Below, piece after piece: positions 37,583 through 50,310 of a stretch of DNA of 64,000 nt. Made by a program: the position numbers and the translations under genes. Source of the stretch: Promerops cafer (lineage: Eukaryota; Chordata; Aves; Passeriformes; Nectariniidae); NCBI GenBank assembly GCA_013398275.1, contig VZSE01000421.1, forward strand, positions 1,119,553 through 1,183,552. Direction: 5' to 3'. A model generated the notes under the pieces. It saw nothing but the letters and a program-made list of their open reading frames with translations, made no database searches and was not told where the DNA came from. The first letter of the stretch is position 1. Every line of letters begins with the position of its first letter.

Positions 37583-39113
37583 TCTCTATATCAGGAATTA
37601 TTTGCAATGCCATGAGGCTGCTGTAACATTTGGAGTGGAGGAGATGTACTCAGCATTTCTGGTGTTCCAAGGTATTGGCATGTGACTGTTCATGCTATGC
37701 ATTAAGTCTGTGCTGGAGGATAGGTGGCTAACTAGGTGGGCTGGGGAGTCATTATGCAAGCTAACTTGCTTCTGTATCATTTTGTCAATAGAGGTGTTAT
37801 AAAAATCAGTAGTAAGCTATTTGGGAACTGGGGCTTTGCCAGACAAAAAGAATTAGCAGCTTCTTGAACATCAGCAATAGAAGTTGGGTCATTTGGGGAG
37901 TCAGCTGTGTGCTCAGATGTAGGTGGTAACTGTAGTTTATTTAATAAGAGAATTTAATACAATTGGTAAGAAGTCTGTGGGATGAACATCTTCCAATAAA
38001 CAGAAAGAATTAATACAGATTTTTTAGGGAACATGTTGGCTGTCTGCTCCATTTTAAGCATAGGAATGTGCTTTGCTACTGGAATATTTATTCTTTTTAG
38101 CTTTCCCTTATTTTATACAACACATCTTTTTGATAACTTGTCTCTTACTCTGCCTACATGTGAAGTATCCCACTGGCTTGCTCAACTCTTGAAAAGGCAT
38201 ATCATCCTGGCTGGTGAAATGCTTCCTGTTTATAGAGAGCAGTGTTACATGCCAAATCATACCAGGACATCCTGAAACTTGGAATCTTACTTCGAAAAAT
38301 TAAATGGGAAATTGGTTGTTCCTTAGAGACTCAACTCATGGGAATAATACAGAGCAAGAGAAAATCCCATGATTTCCCATAGCAGTAGGAGAACAAAATG
38401 GTAAATTTTATGTGAGTTGTTGTATGAACTAATGATGCTTTACATCAAAGGGAAGCTGCAACAGAAAAGTAGGGTTTATGTATACAGAAATTTTGGAAAA
38501 ATTCACACTGAGTTCTGTTTGTTAGCATTCAAAAGCTTTTTTAATTGCTACACTTCCAGAGAAGTAGGCTGTGTGGTCCAGCAGCTGGAGCAATGACTGA
38601 TTTGCTTGCATATTTCACTACTGAACCCTTCTACTTTGTTTCACCACTGAACTGTTTTGCTCTGTTCATAACTTCCTTGTTTCCTTCCCTGTTTATGTTA
38701 TCATGCTCACCATTGTGAACTAGTTTGTGATAACTGGTGTAGAAAAAAATGTTCTAATCATTTCTGTGTTTTGTGGAAGGCCTGAGGGATGTAAAAAACC
38801 CCAAGAACAGATGAGAGAAACATTTAGAGAAATTTTAGTGCAAATGTGGATTGTATATTTGTACATGTACTTTGTAGACTCTCTGTGCCGTTCTCTGTGA
38901 TTATGTTTAAATAGGTAATACTGTAATTCTTTTAAAGAGGTAGTTAGGAATATCAGCGTGAGCTTGGAAATGTTCATGACCTGTAATCACAGATGGTGAG
39001 AAAGGGTTTTTCCTCATAAATTCATAGGCATGAAGAAGCCAGACCTTTTCTTCTGGAAGAAAGGATGAACTTTACACAGCTTCACTGTATTTCTTCCTTT
39101 CAAGAATATATTT
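37583..39113. other. Intron 1 interior, nothing recognised
   Basis: AT-rich, stop-rich sequence without an exon, RNA gene or named repeat. Confidence 0.5.
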
Positions 39114-39234
39114 GGCCAGATTTTAAAGAGCTCAGCTCCCATTTGGGTACCTAAATTAAATGGCTGGATTTACAAAAGTGTTTAGCATCCAGCAGCTACT
39201 TTTATTCCCACATATGTACCCAAATGGGAGATGA
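39114..39234. mobile_element. Palindromic MITE-like relic
   Basis: CTCCCATTTGGGTAC at 39136-39150 has an exact reverse complement at 39216-39230. The intervening GGCTGGATTTACAAAAGTG echoes GGCCAGATTTTAAAGAG just before the left arm. The pattern (GGCCAGATTTT, CTCAGCTCCCATT, GCATCCAGCAGCT) resembles an old non-autonomous DNA element that I recall as frequent in turtles, crocodiles and birds. The family cannot be named from memory with certainty, and no complete terminal repeats are visible. Confidence 0.5.
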
Positions 39235-41028
39235 GTTGTTTTGACAGTGTGGCCCATTATTTGTCAAGTTGTTTGTGATTAAGACTCCGAGCATTCCAGG
39301 AGCACTCTATTAAAATACTCATAGAGCAGACAACCTTATGGGGCCATTTATGAAGCCATACCACTGAGCCAGTAGAAATGAAATCCAAAATTGTGCCACC
39401 GCATCTTGTAAATGGAGAGGATAAATGGCTGGTTGTTGTTCTTTTCCCCTGTTTAGGGAATGCAGCTGAAAATGAGAGGAAATTCAGGCAGTTGCAGCCG
39501 CAAAAAACTTCTAACTTGTCAAAATTGGAGTTTGCTGTTTAAGTCCACCATGTACTTACACGTTATGTGAATCTGCTCTCTGAACAATTTGTTTTTCTAG
39601 GAATTTGCATTTACCTTGCCTTAACTCAAATTTTGCGCCACTGAGCTTACTTAGGTATTTTAAAATCATGGTTGCTGAGTCTCCCAAATACCATTGCATG
39701 TGTACTCATGATGTGTCTGGTTTATTGGTGTGGACAAAATAGATTAATGTCCCAAGCTGGGTGTGTCTGCATGGCACAGTGAAGTGCTGGCTGACACGTC
39801 TGAGCTGGTGCTCACTTGTGGAGGCAGTTTAATTATGTCAATGTACTGATTGCTCCAGGAGGATATATAGGATTTTACAGTTCAGAATTAGCCTGATTGT
39901 CTCTGCAGAGGATGGCACAGTGTTGCAGACATAAAACTAAGGCTGGTAGAACTAGGAATTTAGTCTGAATCTCTTGTATTTCAGGCCAGTTTCCAAATTA
40001 ATGTAATTTTTTTCTTTTTTGTTTCTTTAATGCCTTTTCGCTCCTGTGATAGCAGCCAGGAGGTTAATTCATGGTCAGAGTTCATCCAATTAGGGCCTTT
40101 CCAGGCACTTCAGTGTTGATCTATTAACCTTCACAGTCAGTGGAAAGACTCAGCATCTTACAGTTTTTACTAGAAGTGGATTGGATTCTTACTGAGATAA
40201 ACTGCTTTTTCTGAGTGGCTGCAGTTATAGATAGCAGTAGAGTTGGGGGAAGCAGCAGTGAGGAATTTTCAGAGTGGTACGCAGTGAAATATATTAGAGT
40301 GTGTACAATGTAAGAGCTATTGTCTCTCATGAGGAGATATGGGAGGTGAGCTCTCCAACATCTGTACAACATGTGTTGTCTAAAAATTGATTCAGCATAC
40401 TGAACTTGGTATTTTCTCTTCCAGTGTAGCACTATTAGTCAAGGCATGTATTTTTTGGATCATTATAAAGCTGCCTAGTGGGATAACACTGGAGAGGGAG
40501 AAATCCATGCGTGCAAACTAGCTTTGTAACAGTGTGAGTGTTTATGGCAAGATTGCATTACTTACTTTCTAGCTATGAAACTGCTGTGAGCATTGTACCA
40601 TACCTAAGCTATAATATATATTTTAAAGTCACTCCTGGTCATTATCCGATAGTTGATACCTGAGGAAACTATATATGATTGCTATTATAAATTGTTTCTT
40701 TACTGGTTTTGGTTTCCCTTTTTACTGAATAGCCACTGACAACACCCCAAGTCCCTTCAAGCTGGATTACAGTGGTTGAGACAGAGGATCATTTTGTGGC
40801 TTTTTTGTATATATGTGTGTTTTAGAAGGATGCACGTATACCTACTACATTATTTATGTGGGTATTGCAAAAAAGTTCAAGGATAATAGGAAATTCTGCA
40901 TTATGCTACAACTTTTACTGCTGATGCACTTTCTGGAAATAACTTGAGATAGTTAAGCTAATCTTCTGAATTTTTTTTTTTTTGAACAATCAGGTATTTG
41001 TGATTCTCAGTGATAGTCATATCATATA
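39235..41028. other. Intron 1 interior, nothing recognised
   Basis: AT-rich non-coding sequence, with a run of T just before the CR1 at 41.03 kb. No gene or named repeat is supported. Confidence 0.5.
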
Positions 41029-41415
41029 ATTGGGGTTGTTCAGCCTGGAGATGAGATATTCTGGGGACACCTTATAGCAGCCTCCCAGTACTTAAAGAGG
41101 TGCTACAAGAAATCTGCAGAGTGACTTCTTACAAGGCCATGTAGTGCTAGGACAAGGGGTGATGGCTTTGAACATAGAATAAGTTTGGAATAGATGTTAG
41201 GCACAAATTCTTTACTGTGTGGGTGGTGAGGCACTGGAACAGGCTGCCCAGAGTTGTTATTGATGCACCATTCCTTAGCAGTGTTCAAGGCCAGGCTGGA
41301 TGGGGCTTTGAGCAACCTGGTCTAGTGGAAGGTGTCCCTGCCTGTGGCAGGGGGTTTAGAACTAGATGATCTATAAGGTCCCTCTCAACCCAAACCATTC
41401 CATGGTTCTATGATA
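41029..41415 (+). mobile_element. CR1 LINE 3' fragment
   Basis: Plus-strand CR1, starting at TTGGGGTTGTTCAGCCTGGA (the ELGLFSLE part of ORF2). It continues through GAGGCACTGGAACAGGCTGC, GGCCAGGCTGGATGGGGCTT and GAACTAGATGATCT to a CCATTCCATGGTTCTATGAT tail. The reading frame is broken by small indels, so it is a dead, 5'-truncated copy of about 390 bp. Confidence 0.95.
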
Positions 41416-44400
41416 TGAAATATGCATAGTATCAAAAGATCTATGTAAAAATAAATAATTTAAAACCTGCTTTTGAATTTTTGTACTTCCATTACTCTTT
41501 TTCCTTAAGTATTGTACATTTAATTTTACGGGATTTTCAAAATTTGTTTCTGGAAGTTACTTATCTCTGTTGTACAGTTTTGAAACTGCAAGCAATATCA
41601 TGCATTGAAATATGGCTGTTTATTATATATTCTGATTTTCTGTGTGAAAGGATTACTCACAAAAAAGAGATAAGGAAAAAATGAAAGAACATAATGATTT
41701 GCTTCCAGATGTGAATTCTTTTTCCCCTCAAGGTATATATGTGAATGACAGATACTCAACTGAACAGTGGATAAAAGATCTTAATATTAAAAACAAAATA
41801 GGACAGGAGATATACCTTAGAAGCATAGTCTCTTGGAGACTCACCCTTGCTTTCATTTACCCCCCTGAATTAATATTTTAACTTAATAAGATCTGCAAGA
41901 GTTGTGTAGTGATTTTCATTTGTCTTCATGTACTGCAGTGCTGCTGTGTAGAAAGCTACATTAATGTTTAAAACTGGCAATTTTGTCAAGAACTACTGTG
42001 TAATCTAATTCTGCATTAATTACTGTCCTTGTTAAAAGTGTACCAATAAACCATCATAGATGGATCTCTGTTTGTTTATATATCTGTTAGACAACTGGTA
42101 ACTATGGCAAAGTTGCTCTGTGTTTGTATGAAAAAAAAAACCCCCAAGTCCAAACACATGCTCAGCTTTATTATTAAGTAAAGAACAGTGGGAGACTTAG
42201 ATGAACTACATAATATAAAAAGCTTTGCTCCTTCTACAAAAGAAGAGTAGTGTCATGTTGTTTATCGGTATGGTCCAGCCATTGCATAATAGCCCCAGCT
42301 AGCCATAGTATACATAATTATGATATATCTCATGATCTCTATTACCATAATACATTTTTCTTCCACAAGAGAAATTAGATGCATAGTGTTCTGTGGCTCA
42401 TGACTTCTCCATCTTAAAGAGATGCTTAGTATTTGAGTGATGGTTGAATCACCTATTTTATACTTAAGTACATAATCCCAAGAAGGTTTAAATCAATGTG
42501 TTAATTGGTAAGTGATACTGTAATTATGTGTATAATCATGGAAATTTTGAATCCAGATTATTTACTTGCTCTCAGGAAATTAATCTACAGAGGTCATATA
42601 TTAGATTGCTTGTTTATTAAGTGGAACCCCTGTAGTTACAAAGTACTGATTGGCTATAAGCTGAATGAAGCATTCTTACAGCTGTATTCAGCAGGTGTCA
42701 ACAGTTCAAATCTTTGAGTGCGTATTGATCCAGATTCAAACAGTTCATTAATCTAAGCACACATTATATAGATTTTTCAATGCAATTTTGAAAGAGTTGA
42801 AAAATCGTATTGAATGATGAGAGATGATACTCAAATTATGTTTTTATGGCAAATCTTCCTTGTGCTTGTGACATACTGAGATGAGGCTGGGTGCTAAAAC
42901 TGACACTGTGTCTTGATTTTTATTTTCAGATGTACTTTTCTGTCTTGAGAGTAGCTTCAGTGGGCGAAGTAGTCTTTGCCTGCTGGCAGTGCAAACCATC
43001 TGTTTTTCTAGCATCAGTTTTGTCACATACAGCCCCTGCTTCCTTTTAATTTGCTTGGACAGAAATAGCTTTGGTACCACTTAAGAATCCAAGAGGCATC
43101 CAGATATTCTTTGTGTTATTTCTTCTCCTTGGTCATGATTCTGGAATCCTCTGGCAAGGCCATTCAGCGCAGATTTAAGAATGGGGTGGCTCTAATGAAA
43201 TCATCTAACACCTTGAACCTGTAAAGCTAAAGCATGTGCGTAGGTGCTTTGTTGTTGCATGGGGAAAAACGCCATGGAGATCATGCTAGGAGAAGCATTC
43301 AAAGGTATTTGGCTGGATTTTTCCCTCATCCACGCTGTTGTACCTGAGAACAGAAGTCATCTGTCATTCAGATCCCTTTTCAAAAGCTGTTTCCTCACAT
43401 ACGGGGTTAGTAAGAGTGTTTCCCTTTGCGATGAATTCGGACACAGTTTCCTCAAGTTGGTGCATCTATAGGCTTTTAGTTTGGCAATTGGAAGATTTTA
43501 CTCCCTTTCTCTTCTCTGCTAATTGCTAGTATCTTTGTTGATGTAGAGAAGAAAGAAACAAAAGAAAAAGAAGAGATGCTTCTGCTGTTACTAGTGAGAA
43601 AAAAAGAGGGAAAGACTGTTCAATTTTAAGGGAAGAAAATGCAATATATAGAAACAGATCAGGGTTTTCAGGAGTTACATTTTTGCCTTACTGTAATGAT
43701 CAAGCTAAAGATACTTTCAGTCCTGCTGACCAATTTTGATTAGATTGCTGTAATACCTAGTACCATGTATTAGGATAGCAGGAATGCCTACTTAATCATT
43801 TACAAATGATAAGAGGGTTTCATTCTTTTATTTTTCTTGCTCCTTGTGGCTTCCAATATTTTTTTTTGGGCAATATTATGGAAGTTATGATACCTCTCAG
43901 ACACTTGTAATTCATATAATATGAATTGCAAAGCTGCAAAGAAGGTAACAATTGTGCAATGGAGTGTTGTAGATCTGATGCAATAAAGATACTGTGCAAA
44001 ATCTGACCCAATTATCTTGCAGTTTATGCTCCTTTTATACTGGCAATGCTGTTGTTATTTCTTGGCACTAATAACTAACTTTATATTATGTTTAATTTCA
44101 TAAAGTACAACTTGTATTGTACAGATTGGATATCTAATAAAAATGCAAAATTGTAATAAAGCTTATAAAATAATGGATAGGAATTTTTCAGAAGAGTTAA
44201 CATGCCTGTCAAGATAATGCTGATAGAATTTCATATGTCTGCAGTAGGACACAAAATTAATTACCAAAGAAACTGACATTGTTAGTCCTTTTTTTCAGTT
44301 ATATGATAGCTTCAGTGCTCTGGAAAAAAAAATCAAAGCAGAATTTAAAACTGTTCTCAGAATAGCAGGTTTTCATCTAGAAATGTTAATGTATGTTAAA

Positions 44401-47400
44401 CTTTAATTAAAAAGACTGCATATCATATCTTAACCTTTTTTTAATATCGCATAATTAACTATTGTACAGATCCTATTCAAAGGTATATTATTTTATTGAA
44501 AGACTCTGTTTTAATGTAAAGGATTTCTGATTTTCAGCAAATTATTGTCACCTTGTGATTTTGGGGAGCTGAGCATACACACAGTGGTGCAATACGCAGT
44601 CTTCCGTAAAGTCCAAGGGTGTAATTCAGTCACAAAGATTGGTGACTTTTCCAACATGAAATATAGATTGAGCACTTCATACAAATATAAAATACCAAGG
44701 CTCCTTTATAACCTTTGTGATTTTAAAGATATTTTATCCAGATATCAGTACACTGTTGAAAGATGGGGGTCTGTAAATTGCTGAGGTCCAAGACCTGTTT
44801 TTCTGTCAGGCTTGCCTCTCCTTTGCTGCTCCTGATTCCTGCGGCTCCTTGCATCTAGATAATATCTCCTTCCTTTGTCTTTCACCCTGAATGCGAAGGC
44901 ATGCAGGATGCCACGGGGAGAAGTTTCTTGGAGCAATGGTGATGTGCTGGAGGAGAGGCACTTGGTGGCCAGATGTGCTGTGTCCCCATGCATCTGGCGA
45001 GCAGAGCCCGCCGAGGCACCGGGCACTAGATGTCACTGTTCCTCCACGGTGAAACAGCCGCCTGTGCATTTTTTGGGCTGTGAATGTGAAGTAGCTGTAG
45101 GTGGCAAAGCCTTGTAAATTTGGTTCTCATAGTGCCACTTCAGATCATACAGTCGTGAACTTTGAGACAAACAGCAGCTGGATTACAAAGCGTTTTCTCA
45201 TGTCATTTAATCATTGAGTATAGAGTTGAGAGGGAAGCACCATCAAGCCTTTTTTAGCTGGATTGGTGTGAGCCAACTGTGGTCTGCTAGTTTTGAACTA
45301 CTGAAGCCTTAACACAGAGGAGAGAAAGCAGATTGCTCATCTCCGTATTATTTATCAGCAAAGGGATGCCTTTATTTGTAGCCACTCACTGGAAGAACTG
45401 GATGAGAACTTTACTAGAACTTCATAGATGAAGGTTGGTTAGGTAGTGCATGCTGTAGTTTCTTCACTCACTGAAGCTTGTTCTCTTTACTGCCAAAGGT
45501 GAGCAGTAAAGGGGAAAACACAGGGCCAACACTTGCAATATGCTTTTATGCCTGCATTTAGACCAGAATTTATTTGAGAAGTACCAGTGATAAAAGCGAG
45601 TACAGAAGTTGGACAATTCTGCTGCATATATTAAATAAAAAGCTTAAAAATAGCTTCAGTAACCTACAAAAGCAGTGTTGGTGTGGATGTTGCTCCATAC
45701 CTTTTAGAAGGTATTTTCTTCAGGTGTGCCCTTCCTTTCATGAGGAGAATGTTTTGATCAGGAAATTTTTCATTCTTGAAATAAATATGTAGCTTTTAAC
45801 ATCCAGCAGGTGAAGTTAGAAAACTGCAACTACTTGTGCTGTATTTTTACATTTCAGTTTAGCATCAAACCTAATTAGTTCATCATGTAGCAACTCCTGT
45901 CCTGTGTTAGCAGACATCTTTAAATGAAGGTAGACTGTTTTTCTAGAAGATACCCTGCATGTAGCTTAGGAGGTACAGGCTTTGTGCTTGAGTTACTAGG
46001 TCAAATTTTGTGGACTGTCTATTATGTGAGACCTAAGGCTTTGTATCGGAATCATGACTTCACCTCCAGATAATCTTAGGTGGTGTGCTGGTGCATGACC
46101 TCTCTACTTTTCTGTGCTTCTGAGTAGAAAATCTCAGGCAGTATCCTCATAGAATGGAAAAGACTGAAAATCTAATGTGGCTTAAATTTCCATCATATTT
46201 GTGTTGTTTTTCTTTAGAAAAATAATGCTCTATAAATAGAGCTGTGTTTTCTTATTTATTGTCCCAATGAGTAGTGTAGAATAGATACTTCAATTACAAG
46301 AATATTTTTTATTTTTGAATTCGGCAAATGAACCTTGGGCTTGTTCTTTTTAATGTTTTGTCCCAGTTAGTAAGATGGTTGTGCAAACAGGTCCATTCAA
46401 CCCATTTAGATCTTGCATAGAGGCAACTGATTTTATTTGGAATTCAGTTCTGGTGGTGACCTAAAAGGTAAAACAAATTGAATTCTCTTAGCTAGGTAAG
46501 CTTTTCAGAGCTGAGATGCAAAAAAGCACATTATCATTAACATCACAGGACTGGATAGTCCCAGGAATGTGGTAATGCTATTTATGTGTAGAGGTGCACC
46601 TTCAAGCAGTAAGGATGCAGGTGACAAAAGTTAGTTAAATAAAAGTGCAGGATAGGCAGCTCAGCAGGTCTCCTGACAGCTAATGGATTGCTACCAGGAT
46701 CCCAGTGCAAACTAGAAGAGGTGCTGCATTTCCCCTAGACATATTTGGAAATGAAGGTATCACATTGTATCCAATTAAATCAGGCTGACAGATCCTCTCT
46801 AATTAAGCCCTAGTATCTAAGGTCTTACTAAGTTACAAATTTTATAGACACTATCCCTCACCACTGAATTTTGGCCCACTGCAGGTTGGGTTGGCCTGTC
46901 CTGCATGGGGTTAAAATCCTGTTAGAGGAAGAATGAATTCAACATGGAAATGAAACGCGGCAATGACAGAAGCTGGAAATTAGTTAGGCTCTCTTTCAGA
47001 GGCTGTATAGAGAAACAACTTCTGTCGTATGGATGTAGTTTAAACTCAGAGGTGATTGTGGTGTGGCCACCCATGCTACTGTGTAAAGCCAGCTGCTGTC
47101 CTGTGGGGATGCCCATTCTGGGAGCTGCACTACTACAATCTTTACATGGCTGATCAGGATCCATAAGATGCCTATCATCAGAAACATCAAAACTGGCCTC
47201 ACTGGTCTTGCCCAGCCTTATTTCCTTCCACAGTCAGGGGTGTTGGTTGCTCAGTGGCCCTTGCAGTGTCACAGAGCCCTGTACCAGAGTCACAGGTGAG
47301 ATGCTTACAGTCCTATAACTTGGAAGCTACAGATAAGCTGCACAGTCATGCTTTATCTGGAAAGGGCATCACCTGTATCCTTTTGCAAGATGTTACAGTT

Positions 47401-50198
47401 TAGTGACCTTGTTCTCTGTCTCAACCCACCATAGCAACTGTAGGTTTGGGGCAATACTGTAAGCAAACAATGAATTTTGTATGCCTTGGACCTCAGTTTT
47501 GGGCCCCAACTTCCAAGTCTGGTGAACAGCAGGCTTCAAGTTAGTAGGTCAGAGGTGTTAAAATTTTCTGGCCTGTTTGTAAGTAGACAAGCTTTGATGC
47601 AGGTATTTTAAATAGTGTAAATCAGGGTAGGGTAGTTAAAGGAGAATGGATCCTGTGAAAGCTTTTCATTTGGGGATGGACTTTGAAAAAGTAGAAAAGG
47701 AACATCTAGATTTCTCCAGCCTGCTGTGGATCCTTTGGAATCAGCAAATTCTGTGTTCAGAATCTCTCACTTCTTCCACATGAGCACGTCCTGCTCCCAC
47801 TTTCCTGACTGACACGACTTTAGATGTGATGCATGGCACTTCTCTCTTGCACAGAGGGTTTTTTCCCCATTCAGAGACCTACAGGTCAGAAGGAAAGAGG
47901 AGCGTAGCATTCCAGGCATAGGGAGTAAAATACTGCTGGTACTTACTGCTGCAAGAGTGGCTAGGAACCACTGAGTTTGAGATACCAATCCAGGGACCAA
48001 CTTCACTCAAAAACTTGCATTTTGGTTAACATTTATTTAAATAGTGAAACTCTTTGATTGTTAAATTAGCATTAAAGCAGGCTGGAAACTGGTTTATAGT
48101 CTCTGGAAAGCAGCCATACATCATCAGTGTCATAAATTATGTCCTTTTTTACCAAGATACTGGCTGCCAACTGAAAGGTTAGAAATAACTTATTTTATTT
48201 TCAACTGCAATTTGCAGTTTATCTACAGAGAGAAATGAACAAAATGGATGCAGCTGTTTTTTAGATTAACCCCACAGAGTTATCAGGCATGGAATTCCCA
48301 GGGAAGTGCAGTGTGTTCAGTATTACCCCTACAGAACAGGAAAGCCTGCCTCTTTGTGACATCTGAGAGTTAAGGGTTGGAGGGACATGTGCCTGTATTG
48401 GCAGAGAGCCCAGGTTGTCGTCGTAATGACAAACCCCCAGAAGAAAGCAATGGAATAACTCTCAGGATATTAATTCAACAGAAGAGTGATGTGAATAGGT
48501 GATGCAAACACCATTTAATGATGTAAGAAAAGGAGGGGCATGGTTTTTAAAGACTTCTAATGCTAATTAGCAACATCAAATTCCATTTCTCTGGTTAAGG
48601 TGTACTATCTCACTTCAGTCTTTGAGGAAGTTTCATCTTTTGAAGAAAATGCATTTTCTGTTTTGGAAACATTTGTGCCTCATGAAAGTGCCAAAGATGT
48701 GAATATCTGAGGAAGTCCCATGAATTGGAGCGATTTTTTGGCCTTTTTTCAATATATTTTGTGTTTAGCTTTTTTCAGTGCAATTTGTACATTTCTGCAA
48801 GTCAGTTTGTCATGGAGAACTGTAATGTAGGAGAGTAAATCTTGAATTAATAGATCCAATGGCTTAGCATTCATGTCAGGTTACCTAAAGTTATTGTAAA
48901 ATGATACATAAAATGATTTTTAGAAACAGTGAGCCCCCCTAGGTTGTTTAATTTTCAAATCCATCACTCAAGCTGAGATGGTTTACAGTGCATGTGACAT
49001 AGTAGAAGAAGGATTACTGTGCGTGTGAAGCATGAGGACAAAGATTACTGAGGAAACACTAGAGTCAGATGTAGCTGGGAATTGTTTTGTGCATAGGAGA
49101 TTTTATTTATTTACAATATAACTTTGATTTGACAATGAGACTGGATCCTACACCCAGCATGCAAGTTAAGGATGAAGTATGATCTGCAAGGCATAGATGC
49201 ATGTTGTGGTTTTGTTTGGTGGTCACACAGCTGCATCATTAGTGGCCTTTTATGTGTAGAACTGCAGCAGGTGCTTACTTTGTAAAATAGTTTCCCCTGG
49301 CATGTGCCTTTTTAATGTTCAAAGAAAACTCATGCAGCATCTGCTGTCTTGATGTTTTGTAACCTGGGAATGGTGCTTATGGTATCAGAACAGCAAGCAG
49401 AAACTGGAGCCTTGCAGTGAGAATGTGCAGGTCAAGTCCAGTTGCATGAACGATTGTTGAATTTTTTTTATAAGGTCACTTACTGCTGCAGATTTTTAAA
49501 TGGAAAACACAAAATCATTCAGTCACTCCTGAAAAAATTCCCTTCATATTAGTGGTTTATTCCTTGTTCTCAGGAAATCAATGCTGGTGATGTAATGGGA
49601 GTTTCTACATCATAGTGGTATGTCATTCACATGAAGAGAGCATCGTGGGAGCTGGTGAGATTGATGTCCTCTCTAAGAATAGCACTGATTATAGAACAGA
49701 TTTTCCCATATACAGAGCCATTTTTAATTCACTGCCTACTGCAGCTGCCAGCCTGCGGAGATAATTCCTTCTAGCAGAATAGCTCTAGATTATTATAGGG
49801 AAATCAAATTTGCATAAAAGCATTTTATCTCTCCCCTTTTTTTCATGTCAAAGTTACCAAACATTCACTGCTGGTTACTTCTTTGCATGAAGGAAGAACT
49901 TCGTTAGAATTATATCTTAAGTAAATTTTGTTAAGATCTTTCTGACCCTGTTGTTTTATGTATTTTAGAATGAATACTAAGCAGCTACAAATAAGTATTG
50001 TAAGGGAACAAGCGAGATTTTAAAACAGAAAACTGAAAATGAAGAGCTGTTTTTGCACACCTCAAGGAGCCTAAGTGGCCCCATACACATCTACTTAATT
50101 ACATGATCCCTGTGACCTTGGCAGGTCTTGTAGGATGGGTCCATATGGTTTGAAAGTGTAATGTAGCCAGCCAATGTTTAGAGAGCTGTGCAAATCTG
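41416..50198. other. Intron 1 interior, no gene supported
   Basis: Mostly AT-rich sequence. A slightly GC- and CpG-richer patch lies near 44770-45120, but no exon with acceptor, frame and donor can be defended there. No named repeat was recognised. Confidence 0.5.
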
Positions 50199-50310
50199 AG
50201 TGGGTATTATGATTTACTGATGAGGAAACTGAGGCACAGATAAGTAACTTTAACTTGCCTAGGGTTACAAACTGAGACCAGAATAGACTTACAGTCTCCT
50301 GAACTTCAAT
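50199..50310 (+). mobile_element. MIR-like CORE-SINE relic
   Basis: The stretch GATGAGGAAACTGAGGCACA matches the most conserved part of the MIR consensus. It is preceded by a TATTATGATTTACT equivalent and followed by AAGTAACTT..ACTTGCCTAGGGTTAC, then a region where the consensus has the TGGCAGAGCC..GTCT block. Order and spacing agree with the plus-strand MIR 3' half. MIR copies are ancient amniote insertions and are rare and diverged in birds, so this one is unusually readable. Confidence 0.65.

Noticed and set aside
45360..45420. Possible second PPARGC1B exon (reads EELDEN on the plus strand)
   Set aside because: It lacks the PELDLS-type acidic motif and neighbouring residues expected of PGC-1 exon 2 and has no convincing acceptor.
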